Source: Burkholderiales bacterium RIFCSPHIGHO2_01_FULL_63_240
GTDB lineage: Bacteria > Pseudomonadota > Gammaproteobacteria > Burkholderiales > Burkholderiaceae_C
Reading direction: 5' to 3'
Length of the DNA: 64,000 nucleotides
NCBI GenBank assembly: GCA_001770725.1
Contig: MERU01000009.1
Span: 124,001-188,000, forward strand
The notes below the pieces were generated by a model that was not told the origin of the DNA, searched no databases, and saw only the letters and a list, made by a program, of their open reading frames with translations. The translations under genes and the position numbers were made by a program. Below, piece after piece: positions 39,951 through 49,216 of the stretch (position 1 is its first letter; each line of letters opens with the position of its first letter).

Positions 39951-40961
39951 ATGCGTTTCCACGTTCGCTCTCGCATCCGCCTGGCCCTGGCCGCCGTCGC
40001 CTTTGCCGCGGCCTCGTCGGCCCAGGCCTATTCCCAGATCGTTGCCTTCGGCGACAGCCTGTCGGACAACGGCAACCTGCATGCCCTGATGGCGCAGTTC
40101 AATGTGGACACGCCTGCTTCGCCATATTTTGAAGGGCGCTTCAGCAACGGCCCGGTGGCGGTGGAGGTGATGGCCCTGCAACTTGGCCTGGCGCTCGATG
40201 ACCGCGCCTACGGTGGCGCCACCACCGGAACGGGCAACAAGACGGCCACGCCCATCCTGGACGCCACCGGCATGACCTCGCAGGTCAACAAGTACCTGGG
40301 CGAAAAGTCCAACAGCCTGGATGCGCAGGCGCTGTACTTCGTCTGGGGCGGTGGCAACGATGTCTTCAAGCTGCTCGACAGCGCGACGCCCATCACCACC
40401 GAGTCCGTGTCCCTGGTGCTGGCCCAGGCCCGCGCCAACTACGAAGGCATCATCCGCTCGCTGGACGCTGGCGGCGCGCAGCACTTCTTCCTGCCGACGC
40501 TGCCCGACCTGGGCGCCAGCGGCCTGGGCTACGCGGGCGGCGCACAGCTGCAGAACGCCCTGCACCAGATCAGCGTGGGCTTCAACCAGGGCCTGGCTTA
40601 CACCGCCAACAAGCTCGAGGTCGAGCTGGGCCTGGACATCACCCTGTTCGACGTGTACCCGTCGTTCCTGGCCGCGACGCAGCAGATCGTTGGCGCGGGG
40701 GGCTCCGCCAGCCTGCCTTGCTGGACCGGCAACTACACCGGCACGGGAGGCACGCTGTGCACCGATCCGGACAAGCACGTGCTGTTCGACAAGGTGCACC
40801 CCACCGCCTATGTGCACAACGTCCTGGGTCAGCAGATGGCGGCTGCCGTGCCTGAGCCCGGCACCTGGGCGCTGAGCTTCACCGGCCTGCTGGCCGTGGG
40901 CGCGCTGGCCCGCCGTCGTCAGGCTGGCGCCATCAAGCCGGCGCCGGTGTCTTGTTCTTGA
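39951..40961 (+). CDS. PEP-CTERM GDSL/SGNH hydrolase, exported
   Basis: The 336-residue protein has a signal peptide (about 1-26, AQA end). GDSL block I is AFGDSLSDNGN with catalytic Ser36; a GGGND block has Asn136; the Asp/His pair is in FDKVHPTAYVHN (Asp280, His283). The C-terminus shows a PEP-CTERM sorting signal (VPEPGTWALSFTGLLAVG, then ARRRQ), recognised by exosortase in exopolysaccharide-making bacteria. It is a lipase- or esterase-like enzyme. Thirteen residues follow the arginine cluster, longer than usual, and overlap the convergent nth gene by 29 bp. A GGGG-containing site lies before ATG 39951. Confidence 0.9.
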   Translation: MRFHVRSRIRLALAAVAFAAASSAQAYSQIVAFGDSLSDNGNLHALMAQFNVDTPASPYFEGRFSNGPVAVEVMALQLGLALDDRAYGGATTGTGNKTATPILDATGMTSQVNKYLGEKSNSLDAQALYFVWGGGNDVFKLLDSATPITTESVSLVLAQARANYEGIIRSLDAGGAQHFFLPTLPDLGASGLGYAGGAQLQNALHQISVGFNQGLAYTANKLEVELGLDITLFDVYPSFLAATQQIVGAGGSASLPCWTGNYTGTGGTLCTDPDKHVLFDKVHPTAYVHNVLGQQMAAAVPEPGTWALSFTGLLAVGALARRRQAGAIKPAPVSCS

Positions 40962-41574
40962 AGTGACACGGCGCGGCCACGCTGCATTCCCAGCAGCGTG
41001 GCTTGCGTGCCTGGCACACATAGCGCCCATGCAGGATCAACCAGTGGTGGGCGTGTTGCAGGTAGGGCGCAGGGATGCGCTTGAGCAGCTTGAGCTCCAC
41101 CGCCAGCGGCGTCTTGCCCGGCGCCAGGCCGGTGCGGTTGCCCAGCCGGAAGATGTGCGTGTCCACCGCCATGGTGGGCTCACCAAACGCCACGTTGAGC
41201 ACGACGTTGGCCGTCTTGCGCCCCACGCCCGGCAGCGCCTCCAGGGCCTCGCGGCTGCGAGGCACCTCGCCGCCGTGTTGCTCGATGAGGATGCGGCAGG
41301 TCTGCAGCAGGTGCCGGGCCTTGCTCTTGTACAGGCCGATGGTGCGGATGTGTTCGCACAGGCCTTCTTCGCCCAGCGCGAGGATGGCCTGGGGTGTGTT
41401 GGCCAGCGGAAAGAGCTTGGCCGTGGCCTTGTTGACGCCGACGTCGGTGGCTTGGGCCGACAGCAGCACGGCGGTCAGCAGCTCGAAGGGCGTGCTGTAG
41501 TGCAGCTCGGTTTCAGGGTGGGGGTTGGCGGCCTGAAGGGTCTGGAAGAACGCCTCGATCTCGGCCGGTTTCAT
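40933..41574 (-). CDS. nth: Endonuclease III (DNA glycosylase/AP lyase)
   Basis: The 213-residue protein has HAVLLSAQATDVGVNK-type N-terminal residues (LLSAQATDVGVNKATAK), the helix-hairpin-helix region LPGVGRKTANVVLNVAFG with the active Lys, the Asp in AVDTHIFRLGNRTGL, and the [4Fe-4S] ligands in CQARKPRCWECSVAAPC. It removes oxidised pyrimidines and nicks abasic sites. The start at ATG 41574 matches E. coli Nth; a GTG at 41595 would add seven residues. The 3' end overlaps the convergent PEP-CTERM hydrolase gene by 29 bp. Confidence 0.96.
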   Translation of the reverse strand: MKPAEIEAFFQTLQAANPHPETELHYSTPFELLTAVLLSAQATDVGVNKATAKLFPLANTPQAILALGEEGLCEHIRTIGLYKSKARHLLQTCRILIEQHGGEVPRSREALEALPGVGRKTANVVLNVAFGEPTMAVDTHIFRLGNRTGLAPGKTPLAVELKLLKRIPAPYLQHAHHWLILHGRYVCQARKPRCWECSVAAPCHFKNKTPAPA

Positions 41575-41596
41575 CAGGGTGCTGGGGCTGGTCACG

Positions 41597-42115
41597 TCAG
41601 ATCAGGACGATGGCGTCGGGCAGTTCGTTGGGGTTGGGCGCATGGGCCGGTGCGGGGAAGTGCGCGTGCAGCAGGTCTCCAACCTGGGCGATGGCCTGCT
41701 GCAGGCCGGCCTCGACCTGGCCTTGTGCCAGGGCCTGGCCCAGGTGGTCGGCCAGCGACTGCCAGGTTTCGGGCGGCACGCGCTGGCTCAGGCCGCGATC
41801 GGCGACCACCTCGATGCGGCGGTCGGCCAGCAGCAGGTGGATGAGCACGCCGTTGTTGTGTTCGGTGTCCCACACGCGCAGCAGGCCGAAGCACTCGATG
41901 GCGCGCTGACGCGGGCTTTGGCCGCGCCACAGCCTGGTCAGGCTCAGGCCCGCTTCCACGCAGATGCGCAGCTCGCCCAGGTGCCGGGCCTCGCTGGCGC
42001 GCACCGTGGCTTCGAGGCGTTGCAGGGCGTCGCCTGGCAATTGCCGGCGGCTGTCGGTGGCGTCCAGCCAGAGGTGGCGCAGCCAGGTGGACAGGGGGCG
42101 CTTGAATTCAGCCAT
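41597..42115 (-). CDS. TPM domain protein (short, cytoplasmic)
   Basis: The 172-residue protein has a TPM-like core: ARHLGELRICVEAGLSLTR, ECFGLLRVWDTEHNNGVLIH, ADRRIEVVADRGLSQRVP. TPM domains form a ferredoxin-like fold of unknown activity (phosphatase-like in plant members). It has no signal peptide or membrane segment. Start 42115 is three bp after the stop of the upstream TPM gene. It belongs with lemA and a secreted TPM protein, a common three-gene set in Betaproteobacteria. Confidence 0.85.
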   Translation of the reverse strand: MAEFKRPLSTWLRHLWLDATDSRRQLPGDALQRLEATVRASEARHLGELRICVEAGLSLTRLWRGQSPRQRAIECFGLLRVWDTEHNNGVLIHLLLADRRIEVVADRGLSQRVPPETWQSLADHLGQALAQGQVEAGLQQAIAQVGDLLHAHFPAPAHAPNPNELPDAIVLI

Positions 42116-42118
42116 GCA

Positions 42119-43069
42119 TCACCAGCGGCCCGACGCGCCGCCGCCTCCGAAGTCGCCGCCACCACCCGAGGACCAGCCTCCGCCTCCGGAGGACCAGCCA
42201 CCACCGCCGCCGAAACCGCCCGGGCCACCGCCCCAGCCGCCTCGGCGTCCGCCGCCGGTGCCCATGGCCAGTGCGAACACCGCCACCACCACGCCAGCCA
42301 GGCCGCCCAGCATCAGGCTGGTGGTCAGCAGCCAGACGATGCCCCCGCCCAGCCCGCCCGTGAGCAGGGCGCCGAGCTTGCGGCCGAAGATGGCGCCAAG
42401 CACGCCCGCGACGATGGGCACACCGATGAGGCCGAAGACGACGAGGTCTTCGAGTTGCGCCCCCGGGGGCGATCGCTGGCCCCCTGGCTCTGGCAGCGGC
42501 AGGTTCTCGCCTCGCACGCGGGCCATCAGCTGATCGACACCCGCGTCGATGCCCGCGTGGACGTCGCCGCGCTTGAACGCCGGCACGATGGCGCCTTCGA
42601 TGATGCGGCTGGCCGCCAGGTCGGGCACGGCGCCTTCGAGCGCCTTGGCCACCTCGATTCGCACGCGGCGGTCGTTCAGCGCCACGACCAGCAGCAAGCC
42701 GTCGCCCACTTCGCGCCGGCCGATCTTCCAGGTGTCGCCCACGCGCTGGGCGTAAGCGGCGATGTCCTCGGGCTGGGTGGTGGGCACCATCAGCACGACC
42801 AGTTGCGTGCCGCGTTCGCGCTCGAAGGCGCTGAGCTTGTCGTCCAGCGCCTGGCGCTGCGTGGCGTCGAGCGTGTTCGTCTGGTCGATGACGTGGCCGC
42901 TCAGCGCGGGCACGGGCAGCACGCCACCGTCCTGGGCGATGGCGGGCCAGGCGAGGGTGAGCAGCGCGAGGCACAGCCCCATCAGCCAGGCTCGCCAGGG
43001 CCGGATGGACGCCGGGGTGGAGGCCTGATTCGGCGCCCGCCCAGGCAGGCCGCGCAGCACAGCAGTCAT
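42119..43069 (-). CDS. TPM domain membrane protein with glycine-rich tail (YgcG-like)
   Basis: The 316-residue protein has a signal segment (LMGLCLALLTLAWPAIAQD) and a TPM domain (GHVIDQTNTLDATQRQALDD, LVVLMVPTTQPEDIAAYA, VGDGLLLVVALNDRRVRIE). A membrane hairpin (LVVFGLIGVPIVAGVLGAIF, GGIVWLLTTSLMLGGLAGVV) and a tail made of GGGWSS/GGGGDF repeats follow. YgcG-like proteins sit beside LemA; their function is unknown. It is 17 bp after lemA. The glycine-rich tail is low complexity but normal for the family. Confidence 0.92.
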   Translation of the reverse strand: MTAVLRGLPGRAPNQASTPASIRPWRAWLMGLCLALLTLAWPAIAQDGGVLPVPALSGHVIDQTNTLDATQRQALDDKLSAFERERGTQLVVLMVPTTQPEDIAAYAQRVGDTWKIGRREVGDGLLLVVALNDRRVRIEVAKALEGAVPDLAASRIIEGAIVPAFKRGDVHAGIDAGVDQLMARVRGENLPLPEPGGQRSPPGAQLEDLVVFGLIGVPIVAGVLGAIFGRKLGALLTGGLGGGIVWLLTTSLMLGGLAGVVVAVFALAMGTGGGRRGGWGGGPGGFGGGGGWSSGGGGWSSGGGGDFGGGGASGRW

Positions 43070-43086
43070 CGCGTGGCTGACTCAGC

Positions 43087-43716
43087 TCACTTCTTGCCGC
43101 CGAAATCGACCGTGGGCGGCTGCGAGATCTGGGCCTCGTTCTGCACGGTGAAGCCGGGCTTGACGTCGTAGCCCATGACCTTGGCGGTGAGGTTGGTCGG
43201 GAAGCTGCGCGTGAGCACGTTGTACTCCTGCACCGTCTGGATGTAGCGGTTGCGCGCCACGGTGATGCGGTTCTCGGTGCCCTCGAGCTGCACGCGCAGG
43301 TCCTGGAAGCCCTGGTTGGCCTTCAGGTTGGGGTAGTTCTCGGTGACCACGAGCAGGCGCGACAGCGCGCTGGAGAGCTCGCCCTGGGCCTGCTGGAACT
43401 TGTTGAAGGCCGCCGGGTCGTTGATGAGCTCGGGTGTGGCCTGGATGCTGGTGGCCTTGGCGCGGGCCTCGACGACCTTGGTGAGCGTTTCCTGCTCGAA
43501 GTTGGCCTCACCCTTGACGGTGGCCACGATGTTGGGGATGAGGTCGGCGCGGCGCTGGTACTGGTTGAGCACCTCCGACCAGGCCGACTTGGTCTGCTCG
43601 TCCAGGCGCTGGAAGTCGTTGTAGCCACAGCCGGTCAAGGCCGCGGAGGCGGCGATGGTGGCGATCAGGGCAGCGCGCTTGAGGCGCCCGGACAGGGGCA
43701 GCGGAGACAAAGGCAT
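43087..43716 (-). CDS. lemA: LemA family lipoprotein
   Basis: The 209-residue protein has a lipobox (AALTGCGYN, Cys lipidation) and a coiled helical domain: RLDEQTKSAWSEVLNQYQ, RRADLIPNIVATVKG, TSIQATPELINDPAAF, LSSALSRLLVVTENYPNLKA, and NRYIQTVQEYNVLTRSFP. These match LemA, an inner-membrane helical protein of unknown role. ATG 43716 has AAGGA about seven bases upstream; the frame runs to 43761. It is the first gene of lemA-TPM-TPM. Confidence 0.93.
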   Translation of the reverse strand: MPLSPLPLSGRLKRAALIATIAASAALTGCGYNDFQRLDEQTKSAWSEVLNQYQRRADLIPNIVATVKGEANFEQETLTKVVEARAKATSIQATPELINDPAAFNKFQQAQGELSSALSRLLVVTENYPNLKANQGFQDLRVQLEGTENRITVARNRYIQTVQEYNVLTRSFPTNLTAKVMGYDVKPGFTVQNEAQISQPPTVDFGGKK

Positions 43717-43846
43717 GGCGAGTCCTTTCGGAACTTTCGGAAGGGAGCTTTTCGCCAGCATAAATGAGGATGCGCGATGTGGCTTTCAAGGGGCGAAGAA
43801 GCCACGCCACCCGGCATCGGGGTGGTGCATGGGGCACCAGGCCAGG

Positions 43847-44068
43847 TCAGGCCGATGCGAGGCTGTCCAGCATGCGGCAGGACACGACCTGGTGCGCACG
43901 CGAGCGGGGGTAGCGATCCCGCACGATGGAAATCGCCCCCATCGGGGTGTCGGCCATCACCTTGAGCACGCGTTGCACGGCTTTGCACGACGGGTCGATC
44001 ATGACCATCGTGGACACTTCGTACAGCTTGAGGGCAGGCTCGATGGCCAGGTTCATCAGGGCTCGCAT
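43847..44068 (-). CDS. Small hypothetical protein
   Basis: A 73-residue open frame with typical high-GC third positions. It starts ATG 44068, with GGAG about 11 bases upstream. The sequence has EPALKLYEVSTMVMIDPSCK, AVQRVLKVMADTPMGAISIV and RDRYPRSRAHQVVSCRMLD. No signal peptide or membrane segment is visible. I do not recognise the family; two cysteines (about 28 and 64) are present. It stands alone between lemA and the extracellular nuclease gene. Confidence 0.6.
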   Translation of the reverse strand: MRALMNLAIEPALKLYEVSTMVMIDPSCKAVQRVLKVMADTPMGAISIVRDRYPRSRAHQVVSCRMLDSLASA

Positions 44069-44232
44069 GATGCACTTCTCCGGGGTGTGCGCAGCACCGG
44101 GGCGCTGCTCACGTCGTCAGGATGCATGTTGCGGGCCAGCCGTGACACCGTGGTGACCCCTGTTCCAGGGTTTGCCTGAAGGCGGATTCGCCACAAATGA
44201 ACACGGCCGGCCGCTTTGTGCGCAGCCTGATC

Positions 44233-47142
44233 TCACTGGACCAGGTCGCGCGGTGCCACGATGCGGGAGCTGTGCACGCCGCTGAGCGTGGCCAGCAACA
44301 CGGCGCCCGCGGGGCCGGCGCTGCCATCGGTGTCCACGCGGACCTGCAGGCCCGCCGCGCTGTCGATCAGCTGGATGTGGCCGCTGGCGATCAGGTCGGT
44401 GCTGGTCACGCCGTGCGTGCCGCGCAGCAAGGCCACCACGGCGCTCAGGTCGATGCGGTCCACACCGGGCGCGAAGTCGGTGATGGTGTCGCTGCCGTCG
44501 CGCAGGCCCGTGTAGGCGAAGGTGTCGCGGCCATTGCCGCCGGTCAGGCGGTCGGCCCCGGCCAGGCCGGTGATGACGTCGTCACCCGGTGTGCCCACCA
44601 ACGTGTCGCGGCCAGCGGTGCCGGTGAGCGACTTCAGCAGGTTCAGGCCGATGAGCACGGGGTCGTGGTCGGACGAGCGGTAGGGCGTGGCCGTGTAGAG
44701 GTCGGGGCTGCAGGCGGTCAGCGAGGCGTTGTAGCACTGGCCGGTGCCGGGCGAGCGCTTGAAGTTCATGTCGTAGTCGATCACGAAGGGCTCGTCGGCG
44801 TTGATGTGCCAGTGCGTCACGCCGCTGACCTGGGCGCGTGCGCCGGCCGTGGCCAGGGCATGGTCGAGGTAGCCCACCTCACCGTCGAACACATAGGAGT
44901 AGCCGCTCTCGCCCTCGAACGCGGCGATCAGGTCCTGCAGGCCGCCCTGAGCCAGCGTGAGGATGGGGTCTTCCTTGCCATAAGCGTTGAGGTCGCCGAT
45001 GACGAGCACATCGTTGTCGCCCGTGCGGGCCTGCAGTTCATTGACGAAAGTCAGCAGTCGGCTGGCCTGGGCCTGGCGGCTGGCGTTGTAGCAGCCCTGG
45101 CCGTCGCCCTGGTCGGCGTTGGCGCCGCTGGCGTCCGAACAGCCCTTGGACTTGAAGTGGTTGACCACGATGGTGAAGCGCTCGCCGTTGGGGGTGGCGA
45201 AGGCCTGAGCCAGCGGCGGGCGGTTGTGGACGGCGTGGGTGTCGGCCAGGGCGCTGCCTTGCGGCGTGACCTTGGCGGGCTTGTGGATGAGCGCCACGCG
45301 GATGGCGTCGGTGCCGGTGGGGCTGCCACCCACGGTGGCATCGAAGGCCACGGGCAGCGACACGGTGGCGTAGGTGGCGGCGCCCGCGGCGGCGTTGAGC
45401 GCATCGACCAGGTTCTGCGCGGCGGCGTTGCCGTTGTTCTGGATCTCCATCAGGCCAACCACGTCGGCATCCAAGCCGAGCAGGGCCTGCACGATCTTGT
45501 CGCGCTGGCGGGTGAACTCGGTGAGGTTGTCGGCACCGCGGCAGTTGCCTGCTGCCACGCTGCCGCCCAGCGAGCAGCCCTGGCCGCTGGCACCGCTGGC
45601 GGTCTGGCCATTGGTGAAGGTGGTGAAGTAGTTCAGCACGTTGAAGCTGGCCACCTTGAGGTTGCCGCCCACGTCGGCCGGCTTCGCGCTGCGCGGGTGG
45701 GCGCGCTGGAAGTTCACGGCTTGCGTGGGGTGCACCTTGTAGCTGGCCAGTCCGGTGTTGCTGGCGGTGCTCAGGCCGTAGTCGAGCACGCCGACCAGGC
45801 CGTCGAGCGTGTCGCCGGCGCGCAGCGTGTTATCCGCGCCGATGTAGGGGATGGGCGTGGGGTTCTGCAGCGAGCTGCCGTCGTCAAGCAGCAGCTGGCG
45901 CTGGGCGTTGGCCTCGGCGAGTTGCTGCGCCGCCACCGAGCCGGCGGGGTGGATGTTGGTGGGCTTGATCAGGCGACCTTCTGCCGACAACGTGACCTGG
46001 CCGTAGCGGCCCTGGAAGTAGTTCTGCGAGGCGGTCAGCGTGTTGGTGACCTGCACCAGCATGCCCTCCAGGGCTTCGAACTCGTCCTGCGTGGCGGGCA
46101 GCGTCAACGGTGTGGGGGCCAGGGCCTGGTTGCTGGCCAGGGTGCTCAGCCCGCTGACGTTGGTCAGCTGCGTGATGGGGCGGCTGGCGGTCAGCGCGTT
46201 GCTGGCGGCGCCGGTGTTGTACTCGGCGACGGTGCCGGTGAGTTGCACCAGCTGGTTGGCCACCACGGTGGGGGCGCTGCTGGTGAAGACGAACAGGCCT
46301 TCGGAGGTCTGCGCGTTGCCATCGGGCGTGTCGCTCTGGATGAAGAAGCCGTTGTTGTTGACGCGCGTGACGATGCCGCGCGTGGTCACCGCCTGGCCCA
46401 CGAGCGGGCTGGTGTGGCCGCTGCCCTGGATCTGCGAGATGGGCGTGACCGAGGGCGACGGGCTGGGTGTGGGGGAGGGAGAGGGCGCAGGCGAGCTTGC
46501 GCAGGGTTTGAAAGGGCTGACGCTGTTGCGCGGCGCCGGTGCGGCGGTGATGAAGTCGGCCGCGTTGTCGTTGCTGTCGGTGCAACCGTTGTTGGCGCGC
46601 CAGGCGGCCAGGGTGGTGCTCAGCGCGGTGCCGGTGGGCGAGCCCTCGGTGGCGTTGCTGGTGCTGCCGTAGCTGACGATGTCTTCGGCGCCGCTGGGGT
46701 TGGTGCCCGTCAGCGCGGTGGTGCTGCCCACCAGGGCGACCTTGCCACTGGCTGCGGCCATGGCGATGGCGGGGCTGCTGACGACGTCGGGGGCGGGCAG
46801 GGCGCTGCCATTGCTGCCGCTGGCCTGTTGCACCAGGAAGTACTGGCCCGGCTGCAGGGTGAACGCCGGCAGGTTGGTCTTGTTGCTCCAGCTCGATCCG
46901 GTCGCCGAGGCGTATTGCACCGACCAGCCGGCCAGGCTCACGGGGGCGCTGCCGGCGTTGAAGAGTTCGATGTAGTCGGCGTTGAGCACCGCACCTGTGT
47001 TGCCCCCCGCGCCGTAGAGTTGGCTGATGACCACGCCACTGGGCGAGGCCTGGGCCGTTGCCGACAGGCTCAAGGCCAGGGCAGCGCACAGCGGGCGCAG
47101 GTTGAAACGATGGGGCGCAGAAGCGAGGGTGCGAGTCGGCAT
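44233..47142 (-). CDS. ExeM/NucH family extracellular nuclease with RTX repeats
   Basis: The 969-residue protein has a Sec-type N-terminus (LRPLCAALALSLSATAQAS), a lamin-tail domain (about 33-130, YIELFNAGSAPVSLAGW), a Pro/Ser linker (PAPSPSPTPSPSPS) and an OB-fold-like region. An endonuclease/exonuclease/phosphatase domain follows (VASFNVLNYF, GLMEIQNNG, VVNHFKSKGC, VIGDLNAYGKEDP, RSSDHDPVLIG). The C-terminus has RTX calcium-binding nonapeptides (GTPGDDVITGLAGADRLTGG, NGRDTF, DTITDFAPGVDRI). It should degrade extracellular DNA for phosphorus or biofilm turnover. A signal peptide plus RTX repeats is unusual. ATG 47142 precedes the signal segment; no clear ribosome site. Confidence 0.9.
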   Translation of the reverse strand: MPTRTLASAPHRFNLRPLCAALALSLSATAQASPSGVVISQLYGAGGNTGAVLNADYIELFNAGSAPVSLAGWSVQYASATGSSWSNKTNLPAFTLQPGQYFLVQQASGSNGSALPAPDVVSSPAIAMAAASGKVALVGSTTALTGTNPSGAEDIVSYGSTSNATEGSPTGTALSTTLAAWRANNGCTDSNDNAADFITAAPAPRNSVSPFKPCASSPAPSPSPTPSPSPSVTPISQIQGSGHTSPLVGQAVTTRGIVTRVNNNGFFIQSDTPDGNAQTSEGLFVFTSSAPTVVANQLVQLTGTVAEYNTGAASNALTASRPITQLTNVSGLSTLASNQALAPTPLTLPATQDEFEALEGMLVQVTNTLTASQNYFQGRYGQVTLSAEGRLIKPTNIHPAGSVAAQQLAEANAQRQLLLDDGSSLQNPTPIPYIGADNTLRAGDTLDGLVGVLDYGLSTASNTGLASYKVHPTQAVNFQRAHPRSAKPADVGGNLKVASFNVLNYFTTFTNGQTASGASGQGCSLGGSVAAGNCRGADNLTEFTRQRDKIVQALLGLDADVVGLMEIQNNGNAAAQNLVDALNAAAGAATYATVSLPVAFDATVGGSPTGTDAIRVALIHKPAKVTPQGSALADTHAVHNRPPLAQAFATPNGERFTIVVNHFKSKGCSDASGANADQGDGQGCYNASRQAQASRLLTFVNELQARTGDNDVLVIGDLNAYGKEDPILTLAQGGLQDLIAAFEGESGYSYVFDGEVGYLDHALATAGARAQVSGVTHWHINADEPFVIDYDMNFKRSPGTGQCYNASLTACSPDLYTATPYRSSDHDPVLIGLNLLKSLTGTAGRDTLVGTPGDDVITGLAGADRLTGGNGRDTFAYTGLRDGSDTITDFAPGVDRIDLSAVVALLRGTHGVTSTDLIASGHIQLIDSAAGLQVRVDTDGSAGPAGAVLLATLSGVHSSRIVAPRDLVQ

Positions 47143-47253
47143 GGCGGGTGTGCAGGTTGGACCAAGTCCCCCGAGTCTGCTGAGCGCGCGTGTCAAACCT
47201 GCGAGGGCGCCCGCCCGTGCTTGCGGTCCACCCGGCTCATCCCGCGTGGCAGC

Positions 47254-47916
47254 TCACTCGCTGCGCCGGCGTGCTCGGGCCCTTGCCAGCGCGGCCTCGA
47301 TCACCGCGCGCTTGGCGTCGAGCTCGGCCGGCTCGGTCAGTTTGCTGACCTCGGGCAGGTGGGCCAGCTTGTGTTCGGCCTTGGCCTGCAGGCGCTCGTC
47401 GTGCTCGACTTTGGCGCGACGCGTGCGTGACTGGTGCCACGCGTACTGCTCACGGGCCCGATCGGCCTGTTCGGCAGACCAGGCGGCCCACCCCGTTGGC
47501 GCAGGCTCGGCGTGCACGGGCACGAGCGAGATGCAGTCCACCGGGCACACCGGGATGCACAGCTCGCAGCCGGTGCAGTCCGGCTCGATCACGGTGTGCA
47601 TGTGCTTGTTGGTGCCGATGATGGCGTCGACCGGGCAGGCCTTGACGCACAGGGTGCAGCCGATGCACCAGGCCTCGTCGATGACCGCGAGCCGTCGCGG
47701 GCCTTCGAGGCCATGGGTTTCGCTCAAGGGGATCGCGGGCTGGCCGGTGAGCGCTGCCAGGCGGCGCACGCCTTCTTGACCGCCGGGTGGGCACTGGTTG
47801 ATGCCGGCCTCACCGTTTGCGATGGCCTGCGCGTAGCTGGCGCAGTCCGGGTAGCCGCAGCGCGTGCACTGCGTCTGGGGCAGCAGGGCGTTGATCTGGG
47901 CGGCGTTCGGCGACAT
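47254..47916 (-). CDS. RnfB/RsxB-like iron-sulfur protein, soluble solo form
   Basis: The 220-residue protein has an N-terminal [4Fe-4S] site ([20 protein letters not shown], then NQCPPGG) and two ferredoxin clusters ([16 protein letters not shown] and [16 protein letters not shown]). A lysine/arginine-rich helical tail ([16 protein letters not shown]) follows. It matches the RnfB/RsxB electron-transfer subunit but lacks the N-terminal membrane helix, and no other rnf genes are near. Solo forms like this occur in Betaproteobacteria and likely act as soluble electron carriers. ATG 47916 is chosen because the N-terminus begins just before the first cysteine. Confidence 0.85.
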   Translation of the reverse strand: MSPNAAQINALLPQTQCTRCGYPDCASYAQAIANGEAGINQCPPGGQEGVRRLAALTGQPAIPLSETHGLEGPRRLAVIDEAWCIGCTLCVKACPVDAIIGTNKHMHTVIEPDCTGCELCIPVCPVDCISLVPVHAEPAPTGWAAWSAEQADRAREQYAWHQSRTRRAKVEHDERLQAKAEHKLAHLPEVSKLTEPAELDAKRAVIEAALARARARRRSE

Positions 47917-47959
47917 GGGGCGGGAGTGTAGCCGCCTCATGCCGCCGGCACGCCGGGGC

Positions 47960-49216
47960 TCACTTGTTGTGAGACAGGATGAAGGCGCGGATCTCGGGGT
48001 AGGCCTTCTCGCGCCAGCGGCGGCCCGAGAAGATGCCGTAATGGCCCGCGCCGATCACGTCGTAGTGCTTCTTGCGGGTCTTGGGGATGCCCTCGCACAG
48101 GTCCTGCGCGGCGCGGGTCTGGCCCGCGCCCGAGATGTCGTCCAACTCGCCTTCAACGGTCAGCAGCGCCGTGGTCTTGATGTCCTGCGGCTTGACCAGC
48201 TCCAGCTTGCCCTTGGGGTTGGCGACCTTCCAGGTGCCGTTGACCAGTGCGAAGTCCTGGAACACCGTCTTGATGGTGTCGAGGTAGTACTCGGCCGGCA
48301 TGTCCAGCACGGCGTTGTACTCGTCGTAGAAGTCGCGGTGGGCCTCGGCGCTGTCGTCGTCACCGCGCACCAGGTCCAGGAAGTAGTCGTAGTGCGAGGT
48401 GGCGTGGCGGTCGGGGTTCATGGCCACGAAGCCCGTGTGCTGCAGGAAGCCCGGGTACACGGGGCGGCCGGCACCGGGGTAGTTGGGCGGCACGCGGTAG
48501 ATCACGTTGTTCTCGAACCATTCGTACGACTTGTTCATCGCCAGGTTGTTGACCGCGGTCGGCGATTTGCGGGCGTCGATGGGGCCGCCCATCATGGTCA
48601 TGGTGCGCGGCGTCTTCTCGCCACGGCTGGCCATCAGCGAGACGGCGGCCAGCACCGGCACGGTCGGCTGGCACACCGAGATCACGTGCACCTCGGGGCC
48701 CACCTTGCGGATGAAGTCCTGCACGTAGTTGATGTAGTCGTCGAGGTGGAAGGCGCCTTCTTCGGTGGGCACCATGCGCGCGTCGATCCAGTCGGTGATG
48801 TAGACCTTGTGGTCCTGCAGCAGGGTGCGCACGGTGTCGCGCAGCAAGGTGGAGTGGTGGCCCGACAGGGGCGCGACCACGAGCACCGAGGGCTGCAGGC
48901 GCATCTTCTCGAGCAGCTTGCCGTCGTCCGTGAAGCGCTTGAAGCGCAGCAGGCGGCAGAAGGGCTTGGCCTCGACCACCTGCTCCTGGATCACCACGTC
49001 GACGCCATCTACCGTCACCTTGTTGATGCCGAACTCGGGCTTTTCGTACTCCTTGGTCAGGCGGTGCACCAGATCGAAGCCGGCCGAGATGCGGTGGGCC
49101 GAGGGCAGCTGCGCCATCGGCGACAGCGGGTTGCTGTAGAGCTTGGAGGCGGCGCTGGCGAACTCGGAGAAGGGGCTGATCCAGGCGCGGTGTGTTTCGT
49201 AGATCTGGTAGAGCAT
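47960..49216 (-). CDS. phaZ: Intracellular polyhydroxyalkanoate depolymerase
   Basis: The 418-residue protein has [38 protein letters not shown], the nucleophile cysteine in [14 protein letters not shown] (Cys182), [16 protein letters not shown] [18 protein letters not shown], and the late [15 protein letters not shown]. It follows PhaZ1 of Cupriavidus, which uses a Cys-His-Asp triad to break down stored PHB granules. ATG 49216 has AAAGG seven bases upstream. The gene's presence implies PHA storage. The phaC/phaA synthesis genes are elsewhere. Confidence 0.95.
   Translation of the reverse strand: MLYQIYETHRAWISPFSEFASAASKLYSNPLSPMAQLPSAHRISAGFDLVHRLTKEYEKPEFGINKVTVDGVDVVIQEQVVEAKPFCRLLRFKRFTDDGKLLEKMRLQPSVLVVAPLSGHHSTLLRDTVRTLLQDHKVYITDWIDARMVPTEEGAFHLDDYINYVQDFIRKVGPEVHVISVCQPTVPVLAAVSLMASRGEKTPRTMTMMGGPIDARKSPTAVNNLAMNKSYEWFENNVIYRVPPNYPGAGRPVYPGFLQHTGFVAMNPDRHATSHYDYFLDLVRGDDDSAEAHRDFYDEYNAVLDMPAEYYLDTIKTVFQDFALVNGTWKVANPKGKLELVKPQDIKTTALLTVEGELDDISGAGQTRAAQDLCEGIPKTRKKHYDVIGAGHYGIFSGRRWREKAYPEIRAFILSHNK

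Noticed and set aside
44197..47430. A 1077-codon plus-strand open frame opposite the extracellular nuclease
   Set aside because: Antisense of a protein with clear domains; sequence is Gly/Ala/Val/Arg-rich with no recognisable motif.
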